Positions 19,883 to 30,768 of a DNA stretch of 64,000 nt are shown piece by piece (position 1 is the stretch's first letter; each line of letters starts with the position of its first letter). Made by a program: the position numbers and the translations under genes. The notes beneath the pieces were generated by a model, which did no database searches, had not been told where the DNA came from, and was given only the letters and a program-made list of their open reading frames with translations. The DNA is from Affinundibacterium nitidum (GTDB lineage Bacteria > Pseudomonadota > Gammaproteobacteria > Burkholderiales > Burkholderiaceae_D): the NCBI RefSeq assembly GCF_014284155.1, contig NZ_JACOFZ010000001.1, forward strand, positions 62,001-126,000, read 5' to 3'.

Positions 19883-21220
19883 ATGGCGAGAAAATATTTC
19901 GGTACGGATGGTATTCGCGGCAAGGTTGGTGTTAAGCCAATTACCCCTGATTTTGTGATGCGTCTTGGTTATGCTGCCGGTAAAGTGTTGGCACAGCTTG
20001 ATCAATCAGGGACGACAAAGCCGACAGTATTGATTGGTAAAGATACTCGTGTGTCTGGCTACATGTTAGAGGCAGCACTAGAGGCAGGTTTTGCGGCTGC
20101 GGGGGTTGATGTGATGCTGTCTGGCCCTATGCCGACACCGGCAATTGCCTACTTGACTCGCGCACTGCGCTTATCTGCGGGCGTCGTGATCTCGGCATCA
20201 CATAATCCGTATGACGATAACGGCATCAAGTTTTTTTCCGCACAAGGTACAAAGCTTCCAGACGACGTTGAATTGGCGATTGAGGCAGAGTTGGATCAAG
20301 AAATGCAATGCGTTAGCTCTGATAAGTTGGGTAAGGCTAAGCGACTACGCGATGCAAATGGGCGTTATATCGAATTTTGTAAGAGCACCTATCCTAATGA
20401 ATTGGATTTGCGGGGAATGAAAATTGTGGTCGACTGCGCGCATGGTGCGGCATACGACATTGCGCCACACGTATTTCATGAGCTTGGTGCTGAAGTGATT
20501 GCCATCGGAAATCAACCTAATGGTTTCAATATTAACGACAAAGTTGGAGCAACCGCACCGGATGCATTGTCGTTAGCGGTGAGAGCAAATCATGCTGACT
20601 TAGGTATCGCTTTGGATGGCGATGCAGACCGTCTGCTTATGGTCGATAAAAACGGCAAGATTTATGATGGTGATCAGCTTCTCTATCTGATGGTATTAGA
20701 TCGTCTTGCGATCGGGCCTGTGGCCGGTGCCGTCGGCACCTTGATGACAAATATGGCAGTCGAGTTGGCATTTAATAAGTTAGGAGTTGGCTTCGCACGT
20801 GCCAAAGTTGGCGATCGTTATGTCTTGGAATTGATGCAACAGAATAATTGGTTGCTGGGCGGGGAAGGGTCTGGGCATTTGCTGTGTCTTGATAAGCACA
20901 CCACTGGTGATGGTATCGTGTCGGCGTTACAGGTTTTATCAGCTCTCAAACGCAATGGTAAGTCACTGGATCAATGTTTTGATGATTTGCAGTTATTTCC
21001 CCAAGTTCTGATTAACGTAAGAGTGACACCCGGTTTTGATTGGCAAAAAAATGAGCACTTGGTTTCTGAGAAGGCTGCAGTGGAAAAAGAATTAGTAGGT
21101 AAAGGGCGAGTGCTGATACGAGCATCGGGAACAGAGCCGTTGATTCGAGTGATGGTTGAGACTTCTGATGCTAACGATGCGCAACGCTTGGCTAGACGGC
21201 TTGCTGATTGTATTAAGTAG
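19883..21220 (+). CDS. glmM: Phosphoglucosamine mutase
   Basis: 445 residues, the normal length. Converts glucosamine-6-phosphate to glucosamine-1-phosphate on the route to UDP-GlcNAc for peptidoglycan and LPS. N-terminal [15 protein letters not shown]; the active-site phosphoserine is in [18 protein letters not shown]; the Mg loop is [10 protein letters not shown]; the sugar-binding loop is GGEGSGHLL; the phosphate-binding loop is [24 protein letters not shown] precedes the ATG. It is the third gene of the ftsH-folP-glmM group. Confidence 0.96.
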   Translation: MARKYFGTDGIRGKVGVKPITPDFVMRLGYAAGKVLAQLDQSGTTKPTVLIGKDTRVSGYMLEAALEAGFAAAGVDVMLSGPMPTPAIAYLTRALRLSAGVVISASHNPYDDNGIKFFSAQGTKLPDDVELAIEAELDQEMQCVSSDKLGKAKRLRDANGRYIEFCKSTYPNELDLRGMKIVVDCAHGAAYDIAPHVFHELGAEVIAIGNQPNGFNINDKVGATAPDALSLAVRANHADLGIALDGDADRLLMVDKNGKIYDGDQLLYLMVLDRLAIGPVAGAVGTLMTNMAVELAFNKLGVGFARAKVGDRYVLELMQQNNWLLGGEGSGHLLCLDKHTTGDGIVSALQVLSALKRNGKSLDQCFDDLQLFPQVLINVRVTPGFDWQKNEHLVSEKAAVEKELVGKGRVLIRASGTEPLIRVMVETSDANDAQRLARRLADCIK

Positions 21221-21271
21221 TATTTGCCCAGTTTTGAATTAGTTTAGGCGAGGATTAGTGTCCCGCATGGC

Positions 21272-21300
21272 TTGAATATAGAGGGGATACCCTGTAATAT
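21272..21300 (+). promoter_or_regulatory. Sigma-70 promoter of tRNA-Arg
   Basis: TTGAAT at 21272-21277 and TAATAT at 21295-21300 are 17 bases apart; start expected near 21307. A small perfect hairpin (TTGCGCG-TCC-CGCGCAA, 21316-21332) lies in the 5' leader of the precursor. Confidence 0.55.
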
Positions 21301-21342
21301 TCAGCCTTCTGATTTTTGCGCGTCCCGCGCAAGAATATGTGT

Positions 21343-21419
<77 letters not shown>

Positions 21420-21482
21420 GTATCTCTCCCGCTCCCGCACTTCGCTATGCGTCATTCCAAATCTCAATTATAGCGAGTTCGG

Positions 21483-21926
21483 TTATTTGCAGCTTAGTGC
21501 GTATACCTCTTCACTTCGTTTTAATTTTGTTTTCGCTTGCGCTTGATTCTTAGGCTTGGCATTTCGATAGTCCTCCTTTGCCCAATCTATATGCATCTTT
21601 AGATTGTCACAACGCTTGCGTGTGGCTGCAGCTTGCTTTGCCAGTGCTCGGTTCTGTGCATCGAGCTTTGCTTCTTCTGCATGGCGAATTTTGATTAATC
21701 GATCGTATTCTTTTTGTCTGACTTGATTATCTTTGAAGGCCTTTTTTTGATCTTCTGCGTTTGGTGTATAAGTCTTTATGTTTTGCGATTCACTAATTCT
21801 TCCATCGCAAGGAGTTTGGCTGAAACTTGTGACACCGTTCTTGCTGCACTTGTACACCTGCGTATCTGCTTGTAGGTTTGCTATGGGGGCGACCAATAAA
21901 AATGCGAGCATCAACAAAGTTTTCAT
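21483..21926 (-). CDS. DUF4124 domain-containing secreted protein
   Basis: 147 residues. A signal peptide (MKTLLMLAFLLVAPIANLQA) is followed by a DUF4124 module (DTQVYKCSKNGVTSFSQTPCDG) with two Cys that probably form a disulfide. A long charged helical region from about residue 60 to 135 contains Cys pairs around RKRCDNL and YALSCK. It starts 10 bases after the stop of the FAD-dehydrogenase gene and is probably co-transcribed. DUF4124 proteins are periplasmic and common in betaproteobacteria; their function is unknown. Confidence 0.82.
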   Translation of the reverse strand: MKTLLMLAFLLVAPIANLQADTQVYKCSKNGVTSFSQTPCDGRISESQNIKTYTPNAEDQKKAFKDNQVRQKEYDRLIKIRHAEEAKLDAQNRALAKQAAATRKRCDNLKMHIDWAKEDYRNAKPKNQAQAKTKLKRSEEVYALSCK

Positions 21927-21935
21927 TTTGTTGTC

Positions 21936-23342
21936 CTAAAAAATTTTTCCAGGGTTCATTAAATTATGGGGGTCAAGCGCCGATTTTATTTGTCGCATCA
22001 TCGCCAATTCAACTGGCGATTTGTAGCGTTGAAGTTCATCTTTTTTCAACTCGCCTATCCCATGTTCCGCTGAAATTGATCCATCAAATTGATGGACTAG
22101 GTCATGCACAACTCGATTTACTTCGCATTGCTTTTCGAGAAAAATTTCAGATGAGATTTCTATTGGCGGGGACACGTTGTAGTGAAGATTGCCATCGCCA
22201 AGGTGACCGAAGGTGACTAACTGGCAGCCTGGGTAAGCGGTGCTGAGTGCAGCATCGCAAACCTTAACAAATTCAGCAATGCGGGAGATGGGCAGAGATA
22301 CATCATGTTTGATGTTTTTACCTTGTCTCGCTTGTGCTTCTGAGATTGACTCTCTTGTCTTCCAGCAGTTTGCTGCTTGAGATAAGGTCTGTGCGATCGC
22401 CGCATCCCGTATCAAGGCTTGATTGAAAGCGATTTCTATACTGGATTCGAGCTTACGGGAGCTATTGTCGAATGTGTCAGTATTTGATAACTCAAGAAGA
22501 ACGTAATACGCAGTTTTCTCGTAAAAGATGCGAGAAACTTGAGGTATGTGTTGGAGGACCAGTTCGAGACTGCAACTGTTAATTAGTTCGAAAGCGGTGA
22601 GGCTATCAGCGTGATATCGCTGCATCAGGTGCAGCAGTTGAAGTGCATTTTCTACGTTGTCGAGCGAGATAAAGGCCGTGACCACGCTTGTTGGTTTAGG
22701 GAATAACTTCAGCACCGCTGCGGTGATGATACCAAGAGTTCCTTCTGCGCCGATGAATACATCCCGAAGATCGTATCCAGTATTATCTTTGCGTAGGCTG
22801 CGTAGACCATTCCAGATATGACCTTCGGCGGTAACTACTTCTAACCCTAAACAAAGTTCACGCGTATTTCCATAGCGAAGTACGGCGGTTCCGCCTGCAT
22901 TGGTCGAAAGATTGCCGCCAATCGTGCAACTGCCTTCGGAAGCCAGCGATAGAGGAAATAATCTTTGGTGCTGATCGGCGGTGTTTTGGATTACGTTAAG
23001 GAGGCATCCAGCTTCGACGGTCATCGTGTTATTGTCGATATCAACTTGCCGCACCTGATTGAGTCGCTTCAAAGAAAGAAGGACCGCAGCTCCCGATGAA
23101 TCTGGAATGCTTCCAAAGACCAGGCCCGTGTTGCCGCCTTGCGGTGTGATGGCTATACGACGTTCGCTACAGAGTTTTACAAGCCCGGCAACCTGCTCAG
23201 TGTTTGCCGGCAATAGAACCGCGCATGCTTTTCCTTTCCGTCTTTGTCGCCATTCGCTCAAATAGACCGCTTGTTGATCGATATCAGTGAGCACGTATCG
23301 CTCGCCAATGAGATCTCGACAATGTTGGAGGAAGTTGTTCAT
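21936..23342 (-). CDS. FAD-binding oxidoreductase, D-2-hydroxyacid dehydrogenase type (GlcD/D2HGDH-like)
   Basis: 468 residues. The PCMH-type FAD domain shows AITPQGGNTGLVFGS, EGSCTIGGNLSTNAGGTAVLRYGNTRE and FIGAEGTLGIITAAVLKLFP. The C-terminal FAD-oxidase domain has FGHLGDGNLHYNV (metal-ligand His) and GSISAEHGIGELKKDEL. These place it with D-lactate, glycolate and D-2-hydroxyglutarate dehydrogenases. In Burkholderiales a single-subunit enzyme in this location is often called D-2-hydroxyglutarate dehydrogenase, but the substrate cannot be fixed from motifs. It lies in the minus-strand group wrbA-DUF2069-this gene-DUF4124. Confidence 0.9.
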   Translation of the reverse strand: MNNFLQHCRDLIGERYVLTDIDQQAVYLSEWRQRRKGKACAVLLPANTEQVAGLVKLCSERRIAITPQGGNTGLVFGSIPDSSGAAVLLSLKRLNQVRQVDIDNNTMTVEAGCLLNVIQNTADQHQRLFPLSLASEGSCTIGGNLSTNAGGTAVLRYGNTRELCLGLEVVTAEGHIWNGLRSLRKDNTGYDLRDVFIGAEGTLGIITAAVLKLFPKPTSVVTAFISLDNVENALQLLHLMQRYHADSLTAFELINSCSLELVLQHIPQVSRIFYEKTAYYVLLELSNTDTFDNSSRKLESSIEIAFNQALIRDAAIAQTLSQAANCWKTRESISEAQARQGKNIKHDVSLPISRIAEFVKVCDAALSTAYPGCQLVTFGHLGDGNLHYNVSPPIEISSEIFLEKQCEVNRVVHDLVHQFDGSISAEHGIGELKKDELQRYKSPVELAMMRQIKSALDPHNLMNPGKIF

Positions 23343-23363
23343 GCTTGTGTTGTCAGATAAAGA

Positions 23364-24378
<1,015 letters not shown>

Positions 24379-24401
24379 TTAATATAAAAATATAATTGTT
24401 G

Positions 24402-27400
24402 TCAAGCTTTTATATTTGCAATGATGTCGTTTTGAATAAAGGATAGTCGTTCATGGATACGCTTGCCGATTACTTCTGGGCTGTAAAGATCCCGCATTGT
24501 TTTTGCCGCAGCAGCACCAATTTTTTCTCGTAAAGCTTCGTTTCCGACGATCAACCGCATTAAGCTCGCTGCATGTTCGACTGAAGGATCTGCCCAGGTA
24601 TTTCCCGCCTTATAAACCCCAACGTCCTTTTCTATCTTGATGAGTTCAAAATCAACTAAGAGTGAATTGTGCTGGTGCATAAATTCGGTATTGCCAGACC
24701 AATTGGTGGCGATTACAGGCTTCCCTAAAAACATTGATTCTGCTGGCCCTAAGCCATATCCTTCTGAGCGATGAAGTGAAACATAGCAATCACATACCGA
24801 TTGCAAGTCATAAACTTCTTGCCTGCTAAGTGTTTCATCGATCCAGAAAACGTTCTTGAAATGAGCTAAGCGCTGCTTGAGCGCAGCCATGTCCTGTGGA
24901 TGATGATGAGAATTCTGGGTCTTAATCACTAATGCCACTTCAGTATCCGTTGCTGCAAATGCTTGTTCGAAAGCGCGAATACTTGCATCTGGATTTTTTC
25001 GGTCTTGAAACGAAGAAAAATCGTACATGACCAGAAATAGAAACTTATTCTCAGGGAGTTTGAAATGAGCACGTGTTGCTCGCGCAGAAGTTTCAAAATG
25101 GATGGCGTGCGGAATCTTAACCACCGGTATAGGCGATACTTTTGCGACGGCTTCTTGGACGAATGCAGTCGGTACCCATACTTCATTAAGGTTATCGAAG
25201 CCAGCCCTGTGTTCTTGCAGCATGTCAGGTAGTTCCCAATGCCAGTAACCGATGTTGTAACGGGAAAAGAAATGGCTAGGAAGCTGTAATGCGGCTTCGC
25301 CAATTTGGTCTGCATTAATGTGCAGTACATTGATACCATGCTCCACATCCTTGATCATTTTTTCTTCAAGGCTACTATCTTGGGTGCGGCTCAAATTGTT
25401 CTTATTGAAGTCGATTACACCGAAGGTAATATTGGAAGCAACTAGTGCCTGTGCGAACTGTCGTAAAGATTGTCCCACGCCGTGCTCCGAGCGTGCATAA
25501 CCAATCAGATTGATGCCGATTGATAAATGATCCCTTGCTGCACTTAAGTTTGGTAGTGCTGCGCCATTGAATATCAACGAGTCACCAAGTGAGAGATTTC
25601 GGATTTTTATGGTCAAAGTACGCGTGTCTTCATTTAATCCTAATTCTTTTGGCGAAAACGAAGATGAAGGCGTTACATGCAACACCGCTGGCCATTCCTC
25701 GGGTAAGTGTGGAATGTCGCCTTCAATAAAGCTGGTATGCGCGTCAACGATAAATTTTGTTCGAGGCAACTCATTGAATCCGACTTCAAGTTCGATCTCA
25801 GTTTTGCCAAACGCTTGTTCAAATAACTCGCGGTATATTTCAACTTCCATTCTGAATGAGCCGTCTACGGGATGCTTTACCATGAAGCGCGACTGTTTGC
25901 CCATCCAATGTGCATGTTGTCCTTCTTCGATAAAGAGCCCAGTGAAGTGATGACTTTGTCTTCTCGGTTTGAAAACGATTGGTTCACTTGCATGAGTCTT
26001 GTAGGGAAGGTTTATACGTAAGGGATCAATCTTGACGGGTTGGTTACTTGCCATGCCAAGCTTACTTGCCAGTTTCGTTCCTCGGAATTGTGCAAATCCT
26101 AAACGTAGAAAGTCGCCCAAGCTGGTGACTTGCTGGTATTGAGTAAGTCTCGCGTGTCCTAGTTGGCCACCTGTCGCACGTTTATGTAAGAACACCAAGC
26201 CACGTGCCCAAATTGATGGGCGATAATTGGGAAGCTGGTTGATGGGTATTGGTTGCTCTTGGTTTTTTTGTTGTAGTTGTTGTGCCTCGATGAGCGCTCG
26301 ACGAATTGGAAGAACATACGTTTCAGGGATGCCAATTTCAACGGCGCCCTTGTCCGCAAACCAGTGGTAATACGGAACTCTGCTCTGTCCTAACGGGTCT
26401 GGGAATGCGCGTTGCAAATGGGTATGTTCTAACCAGACGGCGCGAAGAATTACAGGTAATTCACCTGCTTCGCCATTGATGAAAAAATCGCTTGCTTCGA
26501 ATGGATTCTCGCCCGCTTCGAATCTTACTTGCGGATCTTCGCGAAAAAGGACGCGAAGCGCGTTTGGAATCGGTGTGCCATCACTGAAATAACCAAAGGC
26601 ATACGGGATTTTTCGAAAACTACTTAACCCGTTGTCGATCACTTTTTGCGCATATTCAAGCGCAAGTGCTTTCGTAGGTCCAATCGACTCTAGATCCAAA
26701 CGATTTTGATGTTTAGAAAAAGGCTTTGGGTTTAATGGATCAAAACCACTGAAGTGAAAGAAGCGAAGAGGGCGATCATTTGAAAACCAATGATTATCGC
26801 GCGAGCTAATCTTGCGATGTGGCAGATTCCAATAAGCTACGTTGTAGCCAGGGTCGCGTAGAACTTGAAACCCTTCAAACATGCCGGGTGCTAGATCGAC
26901 CCATTTCTGGTCCGTAAAAAGTCCTTTTTCTGGCGCAGAAATCGCGCCGAATTCTAATTTTTTTTCCCACCACGAGATGAATCTGTCGGCTTGTTCAGTC
27001 TTACCTAGTGCTAGAAAGCCTAGATTGTAAGATCCCGCCCGCATGATATCTAATTCGCTCGGCAGTCTTTCATCTTCTAGTGGGGCGGTTAGATGAGGTG
27101 TGAGTACGCCAGTCGCATTTTTATCTAGAAGATTTTCAACATCAACTAGTCTATCGACCACAAGAATATCTGGGTCAATGTACACGATGTGTTCGTAACC
27201 CATTCTTCGCAAATGTGAAAACATGTATGGCTTTGCTGCAGTGTTGAGTTCCATAATGCCATAACGAAATAAAAATTCATTCATCTTTGGCAGTGGCAAC
27301 TCCTCAACCAGGGTGGCGGCATATAGCTCTTCGGCAAAATCTCCGATACTAGAGTGACGATCGACAAAAAGAACGTGTCTGTCCCAGTCGGGATGGGTGT

Positions 27401-27503
27401 CCTTTAGCGAAAGCATGAGAGTTTTGGCAAACGCGCCGTAATTGAGAGAAACGATAGTGAAAACGGCGGTTTTTGAGTTGGTTTTCAAGCTAGATACTTC
27501 CAT
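24402..27503 (-). CDS. Large two-headed glycosyltransferase (GT-A domain + GT4 domain)
   Basis: 1033 residues, no signal peptide. Residues ~12-290 are a GT-A fold transferase: FTIVSLNYGAFAKTLMLSL, the DxD metal motif in YIDPDILVV (D110, D112), and FHFSGFDP. Residues ~300-420 form a linker with NPFEASDFF and AFPDPLG. Residues ~520-645 look like a beta-rich module (GLFIEEGQHAHWMG, TLTIKIRNLSLGDSLIFNG). Residues ~660-1030 are a GT4 (GT-B) enzyme with SEHGVGQSLRQFAQAL, NIGYWHWELPD and the EGYGLGPAE motif near 915. It probably adds two sugars to a surface polysaccharide or O-antigen. It stands alone between wrbA and yihY, with no polysaccharide cluster nearby, so transfer into this site is likely. 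Confidence 0.88.
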   Translation of the reverse strand: MEVSSLKTNSKTAVFTIVSLNYGAFAKTLMLSLKDTHPDWDRHVLFVDRHSSIGDFAEELYAATLVEELPLPKMNEFLFRYGIMELNTAAKPYMFSHLRRMGYEHIVYIDPDILVVDRLVDVENLLDKNATGVLTPHLTAPLEDERLPSELDIMRAGSYNLGFLALGKTEQADRFISWWEKKLEFGAISAPEKGLFTDQKWVDLAPGMFEGFQVLRDPGYNVAYWNLPHRKISSRDNHWFSNDRPLRFFHFSGFDPLNPKPFSKHQNRLDLESIGPTKALALEYAQKVIDNGLSSFRKIPYAFGYFSDGTPIPNALRVLFREDPQVRFEAGENPFEASDFFINGEAGELPVILRAVWLEHTHLQRAFPDPLGQSRVPYYHWFADKGAVEIGIPETYVLPIRRALIEAQQLQQKNQEQPIPINQLPNYRPSIWARGLVFLHKRATGGQLGHARLTQYQQVTSLGDFLRLGFAQFRGTKLASKLGMASNQPVKIDPLRINLPYKTHASEPIVFKPRRQSHHFTGLFIEEGQHAHWMGKQSRFMVKHPVDGSFRMEVEIYRELFEQAFGKTEIELEVGFNELPRTKFIVDAHTSFIEGDIPHLPEEWPAVLHVTPSSSFSPKELGLNEDTRTLTIKIRNLSLGDSLIFNGAALPNLSAARDHLSIGINLIGYARSEHGVGQSLRQFAQALVASNITFGVIDFNKNNLSRTQDSSLEEKMIKDVEHGINVLHINADQIGEAALQLPSHFFSRYNIGYWHWELPDMLQEHRAGFDNLNEVWVPTAFVQEAVAKVSPIPVVKIPHAIHFETSARATRAHFKLPENKFLFLVMYDFSSFQDRKNPDASIRAFEQAFAATDTEVALVIKTQNSHHHPQDMAALKQRLAHFKNVFWIDETLSRQEVYDLQSVCDCYVSLHRSEGYGLGPAESMFLGKPVIATNWSGNTEFMHQHNSLLVDFELIKIEKDVGVYKAGNTWADPSVEHAASLMRLIVGNEALREKIGAAAAKTMRDLYSPEVIGKRIHERLSFIQNDIIANIKA

Positions 27504-27704
27504 AATTTAAAATTGTAGGACTGTTGAGTCTGGCTACCGGTAGTAAAGCGAGTGTAGCTCTTGAAATCTTTTGCATAGAGGCGCAATCATAACCGATGAT
27601 GGTGAGCATGCGTAATGTCGAATTCAAGATGCGCATTAGGGCAATATCGTTTTTTATCGACGAAGCGAAAGAGATATCCTGCGGACAAGATGTGACTGCG
27701 GGGG

Positions 27705-27710
27705 TAGAAT
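27705..27710 (+). promoter_or_regulatory. Possible -10 box of yihY
   Basis: TAGAAT at 27705-27710 with CGGACA at 27682-27687 (17-base spacing). A start near 27717 supports the downstream ATG at 27769 over the first in-frame codon at 27709. Confidence 0.35.
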
Positions 27711-27768
27711 GCTTCTCTTGCAATTATTCGCAACAAAAATAGTGTTTGCTTTGGGAAATGGTTTATTT

Positions 27769-29013
27769 ATGCGTGGATTGAGTTGGCCTCAACTTAAAAA
27801 TTTAATACAGTTCGCACATCGTCGTTTGCAGGAGGTGCGGCTCCCCCAAGTTGCGGGTAGTCTGACGTTCACGACCGTGCTCGCTCTGGTGCCAGTGTTA
27901 ACCATAGCGCTAGCGATCTTGACAGCATTTCCATTGTTCACAGACTTCAAGACATCCTTAGAGGCCTACTTTACGCAGAGCCTGATGCCAAAAGCAATTT
28001 CGAGCTCGGTGCTTGGATATTTGACTCAGTTTGCGACGAAGGCGACTCGTCTCTCAGCTGTCGGTGGTGTGGCTTTGATGTTCACTGCGGTCGCCACGAT
28101 GGCGATGATTGATCGTACTTTTAATCAGATTTGGCAGGTCAAACGCTCGCGACCGCTGGTGCAACGCATTGTTGTGTATTGGGCGATTGTGACCTTAGGA
28201 CCATTGTTGATAGGTATTTCGATTAGCGCCACTTCGTTCTTATTTACCGCAACTACCGGTGTCGCGAAATCAGCGCCTTTAGTGGGGACTATCTTTTACA
28301 CTTTGTTTTCAGTTGCACTTACTACGGGTGCCTACACATTGCTGTACTTGATTGTCCCGAACCGACCGGTTAATTGGCGCGATGCAGCGTGGGGTGGTTT
28401 TTTTGCGGCAGTCGTATTTGAGATTGCAAAGCGTGTATTTGCGATGTTCATTAAGCAGTTTCCAACCTATACGATTATTTATGGTGCGCTCGCTGCAATT
28501 CCTATTTTCTTAATTTGGATTTACTTGTCGTGGCTAATTACTTTAGTTGGTGCTGTCATTACGGCCTCTTTACCTGTAGTGAAATACGAACGTTGGTGGC
28601 ATGTGCCGGTTGCTGGCAGTGTATTTGAAGATGCCATCGCTGTTTTGCGTGTTTTAGTATTGGCGCGAAACTCGGATGCGAACGCGACAGTTGATACCTT
28701 AACTATTCGAGCTCGAACTCGATTCGGAGTCGACGAAATCGAAGGCATTTTGGAAAAAATGTTGGAGCTAGGCTGGGTCGGGCGTGTCGTGGTTGAAGTG
28801 CCGGAAGCTGGACGTCGTCGTATTTGGCGAAAACATGATGCGGGAGCAGAGCGCTGGATTTTAATAATGAATCCCGCGGCATTGACACTTGCCGACGTTT
28901 ATCGATTATTCGTCTATGACACGCGAAGTGATACCGCGTTGGCCCGTGAAGTACACACCGTTTTGGAGCAAGGCTTATCAGAGAGCTTGTACGACTATGT
29001 CCTTAGTCGTTGA
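27769..29013 (+). CDS. YihY family inner-membrane protein
   Basis: 414 residues from the ATG at 27769; an upstream in-frame start at 27709 falls on a likely -10 box. The N-terminal ~280 residues hold six or so membrane helices in the YihY/BrkB fold (AGSLTFTTVLALVPVLTIALAIL, WRDAAWGGFFAAVVFEIAKRVFAMFI, YGALAAIPIFLIWIYLSW). A ~130-residue C-terminal cytoplasmic region with a winged-helix look (FGVDEIEGILEKMLELGWVGRV) follows. The family was once misnamed ribonuclease BN; the role of YihY itself is unknown. It is normally divergent from wrbA in this lineage. Confidence 0.9.
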   Translation: MRGLSWPQLKNLIQFAHRRLQEVRLPQVAGSLTFTTVLALVPVLTIALAILTAFPLFTDFKTSLEAYFTQSLMPKAISSSVLGYLTQFATKATRLSAVGGVALMFTAVATMAMIDRTFNQIWQVKRSRPLVQRIVVYWAIVTLGPLLIGISISATSFLFTATTGVAKSAPLVGTIFYTLFSVALTTGAYTLLYLIVPNRPVNWRDAAWGGFFAAVVFEIAKRVFAMFIKQFPTYTIIYGALAAIPIFLIWIYLSWLITLVGAVITASLPVVKYERWWHVPVAGSVFEDAIAVLRVLVLARNSDANATVDTLTIRARTRFGVDEIEGILEKMLELGWVGRVVVEVPEAGRRRIWRKHDAGAERWILIMNPAALTLADVYRLFVYDTRSDTALAREVHTVLEQGLSESLYDYVLSR

Positions 29014-29073
29014 AGTTCTTTTGGGGCGCGATTCCATCAATTTCACTAGAAATTCTATATCGTGGAATACTCT

Positions 29074-29088
29074 TTTCACATTGTGAAA
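29074..29088. promoter_or_regulatory. Operator-like site 1 upstream of aceA (TTTC-N7-GAAA)
   Basis: TTTCACATTGTGAAA is a palindrome around a central base. It shares TTTC-N7-GAAA with site 2, which begins 63 bases downstream, about six helical turns. Confidence 0.45.
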
Positions 29089-29136
29089 TCTTGTGGTGTG
29101 CCGCATCAAAAAAATATTTCATTTTGAGGAGTGCTG

Positions 29137-29151
29137 TTTCGTATCATGAAA
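29137..29151. promoter_or_regulatory. Operator-like site 2 upstream of aceA (TTTC-N7-GAAA)
   Basis: TTTCGTATCATGAAA, a degenerate palindrome with the same outer halves as site 1. It lies immediately upstream of the candidate -35. Confidence 0.4.
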
Positions 29152-29167
29152 TCGAGTATTTAAGTAT

Positions 29168-29214
29168 TTGATTTAATTAAGTAAAATATTTATCCTATGT
29201 CTTATATAAGACAT
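29168..29214 (+). promoter_or_regulatory. aceA promoter with an 18-bp perfect palindrome over the start
   Basis: TTGATT at 29168-29173, a 17-base spacer, then TATCCT at 29191-29196. Directly after it, ATGTCTTATATAAGACAT (29197-29214) is a perfect palindrome that would span the transcription start, the position of a repressor operator. The half-site style is seen with GntR-type dimers; the regulator is not identified. Confidence 0.55.
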
Positions 29215-29310
29215 TGTTGCGCTGCAAGGTTTGTCCTACTATGTATCTCAAGGACGAACACTTTTTAATCATTTGTTTAAAACTGCAGCACTCACTTCAG
29301 GAGAATCACC

Positions 29311-30618
29311 ATGACACAGAAACTCACTCGCGAACAACAAATTGCAGAAATCCAAAAAGACTGGGATACCAATCCTCGCTGGAAAGGTATCAAACGTAAT
29401 TACACAGCAGAAGATGTAGTGCGTTTGCGTGGTTCTTTGCAAGTTGAACACACGATTGCGAAAACTGGCGCTTTGAAGTTGTGGGACTTGGTCAACAATG
29501 AGCCATTCGTCAATGCCTTGGGTGCACTGACGGGTAATCAAGCGATGCAACAGGTTAAGGCTGGTTTGAAAGCGATCTATTTGTCTGGCTGGCAAGTTGC
29601 AGGCGATGCTAACGTCGCTGGTGAAATGTATCCAGATCAATCTTTGTACCCAGCAAACTCTGTGCCTTTAGTGGTTAAGCGTATCAATAACACGCTGACT
29701 CGTGCTGATCAAATCCAATGGTCTGAAGGTTCTGGTGATGTTGATTTCTTCGCACCTATCGTCGCTGACGCTGAAGCTGGTTTCGGCGGAGTGTTGAATG
29801 CGTTCGAATTGATGAAAGCAATGATTGAAGCTGGCGCATCAGGTGTTCACTTCGAAGATCAATTGGCATCCGTGAAAAAATGCGGCCACATGGGCGGTAA
29901 AGTTTTGGTTCCAACACGTGAGGCGGTAGAGAAATTGAATGCTGCACGTTTGGCGGCAGACGTCATGGGAACGCATACCGTGTTGTTGGCACGTACTGAC
30001 GCGGAAGCAGCTGATTTGTTGACATCCGATATCGATGATAACGATAAGCCTTTCTTGACAGGTGAGCGCACCGTTGAAGGTTTCTATAAGACGAATCCAG
30101 GCTTGCAACAATCTATTTCTCGCGGTTTAGCATATGCTGAATATGCAGATATGATTTGGTGTGAAACTGGTAAGCCAGATTTGGCTTTCGCTAAAGCCTT
30201 TGCAGATGCGATTCATGCGAAATTTCCAGGTAAATTGCTGGCCTATAACTGCTCTCCAAGCTTCAACTGGAAAAAGAACTTGGATGATGCAACGATTGCG
30301 AAATTCCAAAAAGAACTCGGTGCAATGGGTTACAAATTCCAGTTCATTACCTTGGCAGGTTTCCACGCATTGAACTACGGCATGTTCAACTTGGCCCATG
30401 GATACGCGCGTCGTCAGATGTCTGCTTTCGTTGAGCTGCAAGAAGCAGAATTCGCGGCGGCAGAGAAGGGTTTCACAGCAGTGAAACATCAACGTGAAGT
30501 AGGTACTGGTTACTTCGATGCGGTCACGCAAGTAATTCAACAAGGTCAATCTTCTACGACAGCTTTGCACGGCTCGACAGAGGATGAGCAATTCTTTGAT
30601 TCTAAGAAGGTTGCGTAA
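29311..30618 (+). CDS. aceA: Isocitrate lyase
   Basis: 435 residues. Cleaves isocitrate to glyoxylate and succinate, the first glyoxylate-shunt step needed for growth on acetate or fatty acids. The catalytic signature [14 protein letters not shown] is intact. The substrate/Mg region is [24 protein letters not shown], and [16 protein letters not shown] and the C-terminal helix exchange region are present. CAGGAG precedes the ATG. Malate synthase is not adjacent. The upstream 297 bases hold three palindromic sites, consistent with tight carbon-source control. A strong terminator follows. Confidence 0.97.
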   Translation: MTQKLTREQQIAEIQKDWDTNPRWKGIKRNYTAEDVVRLRGSLQVEHTIAKTGALKLWDLVNNEPFVNALGALTGNQAMQQVKAGLKAIYLSGWQVAGDANVAGEMYPDQSLYPANSVPLVVKRINNTLTRADQIQWSEGSGDVDFFAPIVADAEAGFGGVLNAFELMKAMIEAGASGVHFEDQLASVKKCGHMGGKVLVPTREAVEKLNAARLAADVMGTHTVLLARTDAEAADLLTSDIDDNDKPFLTGERTVEGFYKTNPGLQQSISRGLAYAEYADMIWCETGKPDLAFAKAFADAIHAKFPGKLLAYNCSPSFNWKKNLDDATIAKFQKELGAMGYKFQFITLAGFHALNYGMFNLAHGYARRQMSAFVELQEAEFAAAEKGFTAVKHQREVGTGYFDAVTQVIQQGQSSTTALHGSTEDEQFFDSKKVA

Positions 30619-30651
30619 ATAAGTTTGTCGATTGAATTTGCTTTGAGTCTC

Positions 30652-30687
30652 AAAAAAACGGCTGCAATATTTGCAGCCGTTCTTTTA
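30652..30687 (+). terminator. Intrinsic terminator after aceA
   Basis: AACGGCTGCAA and TTGCAGCCGTT form an 11-bp stem around a 3-base TAT loop, followed by CTTTTATT. Confidence 0.9.
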
Positions 30688-30768
30688 TTGCAGACCTGTT
30701 TAAATGCGAGAATAGGGCTCATGGGTTAGTATTCTGATTCTGACTTACTTTTTAACGATTTCTTTGTT

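Noticed and set aside
27490-27723. 77-codon minus-strand frame upstream of the glycosyltransferase
   Set aside because: It overlaps the glycosyltransferase start and the yihY promoter and shows no signal peptide, domain or ribosome site.
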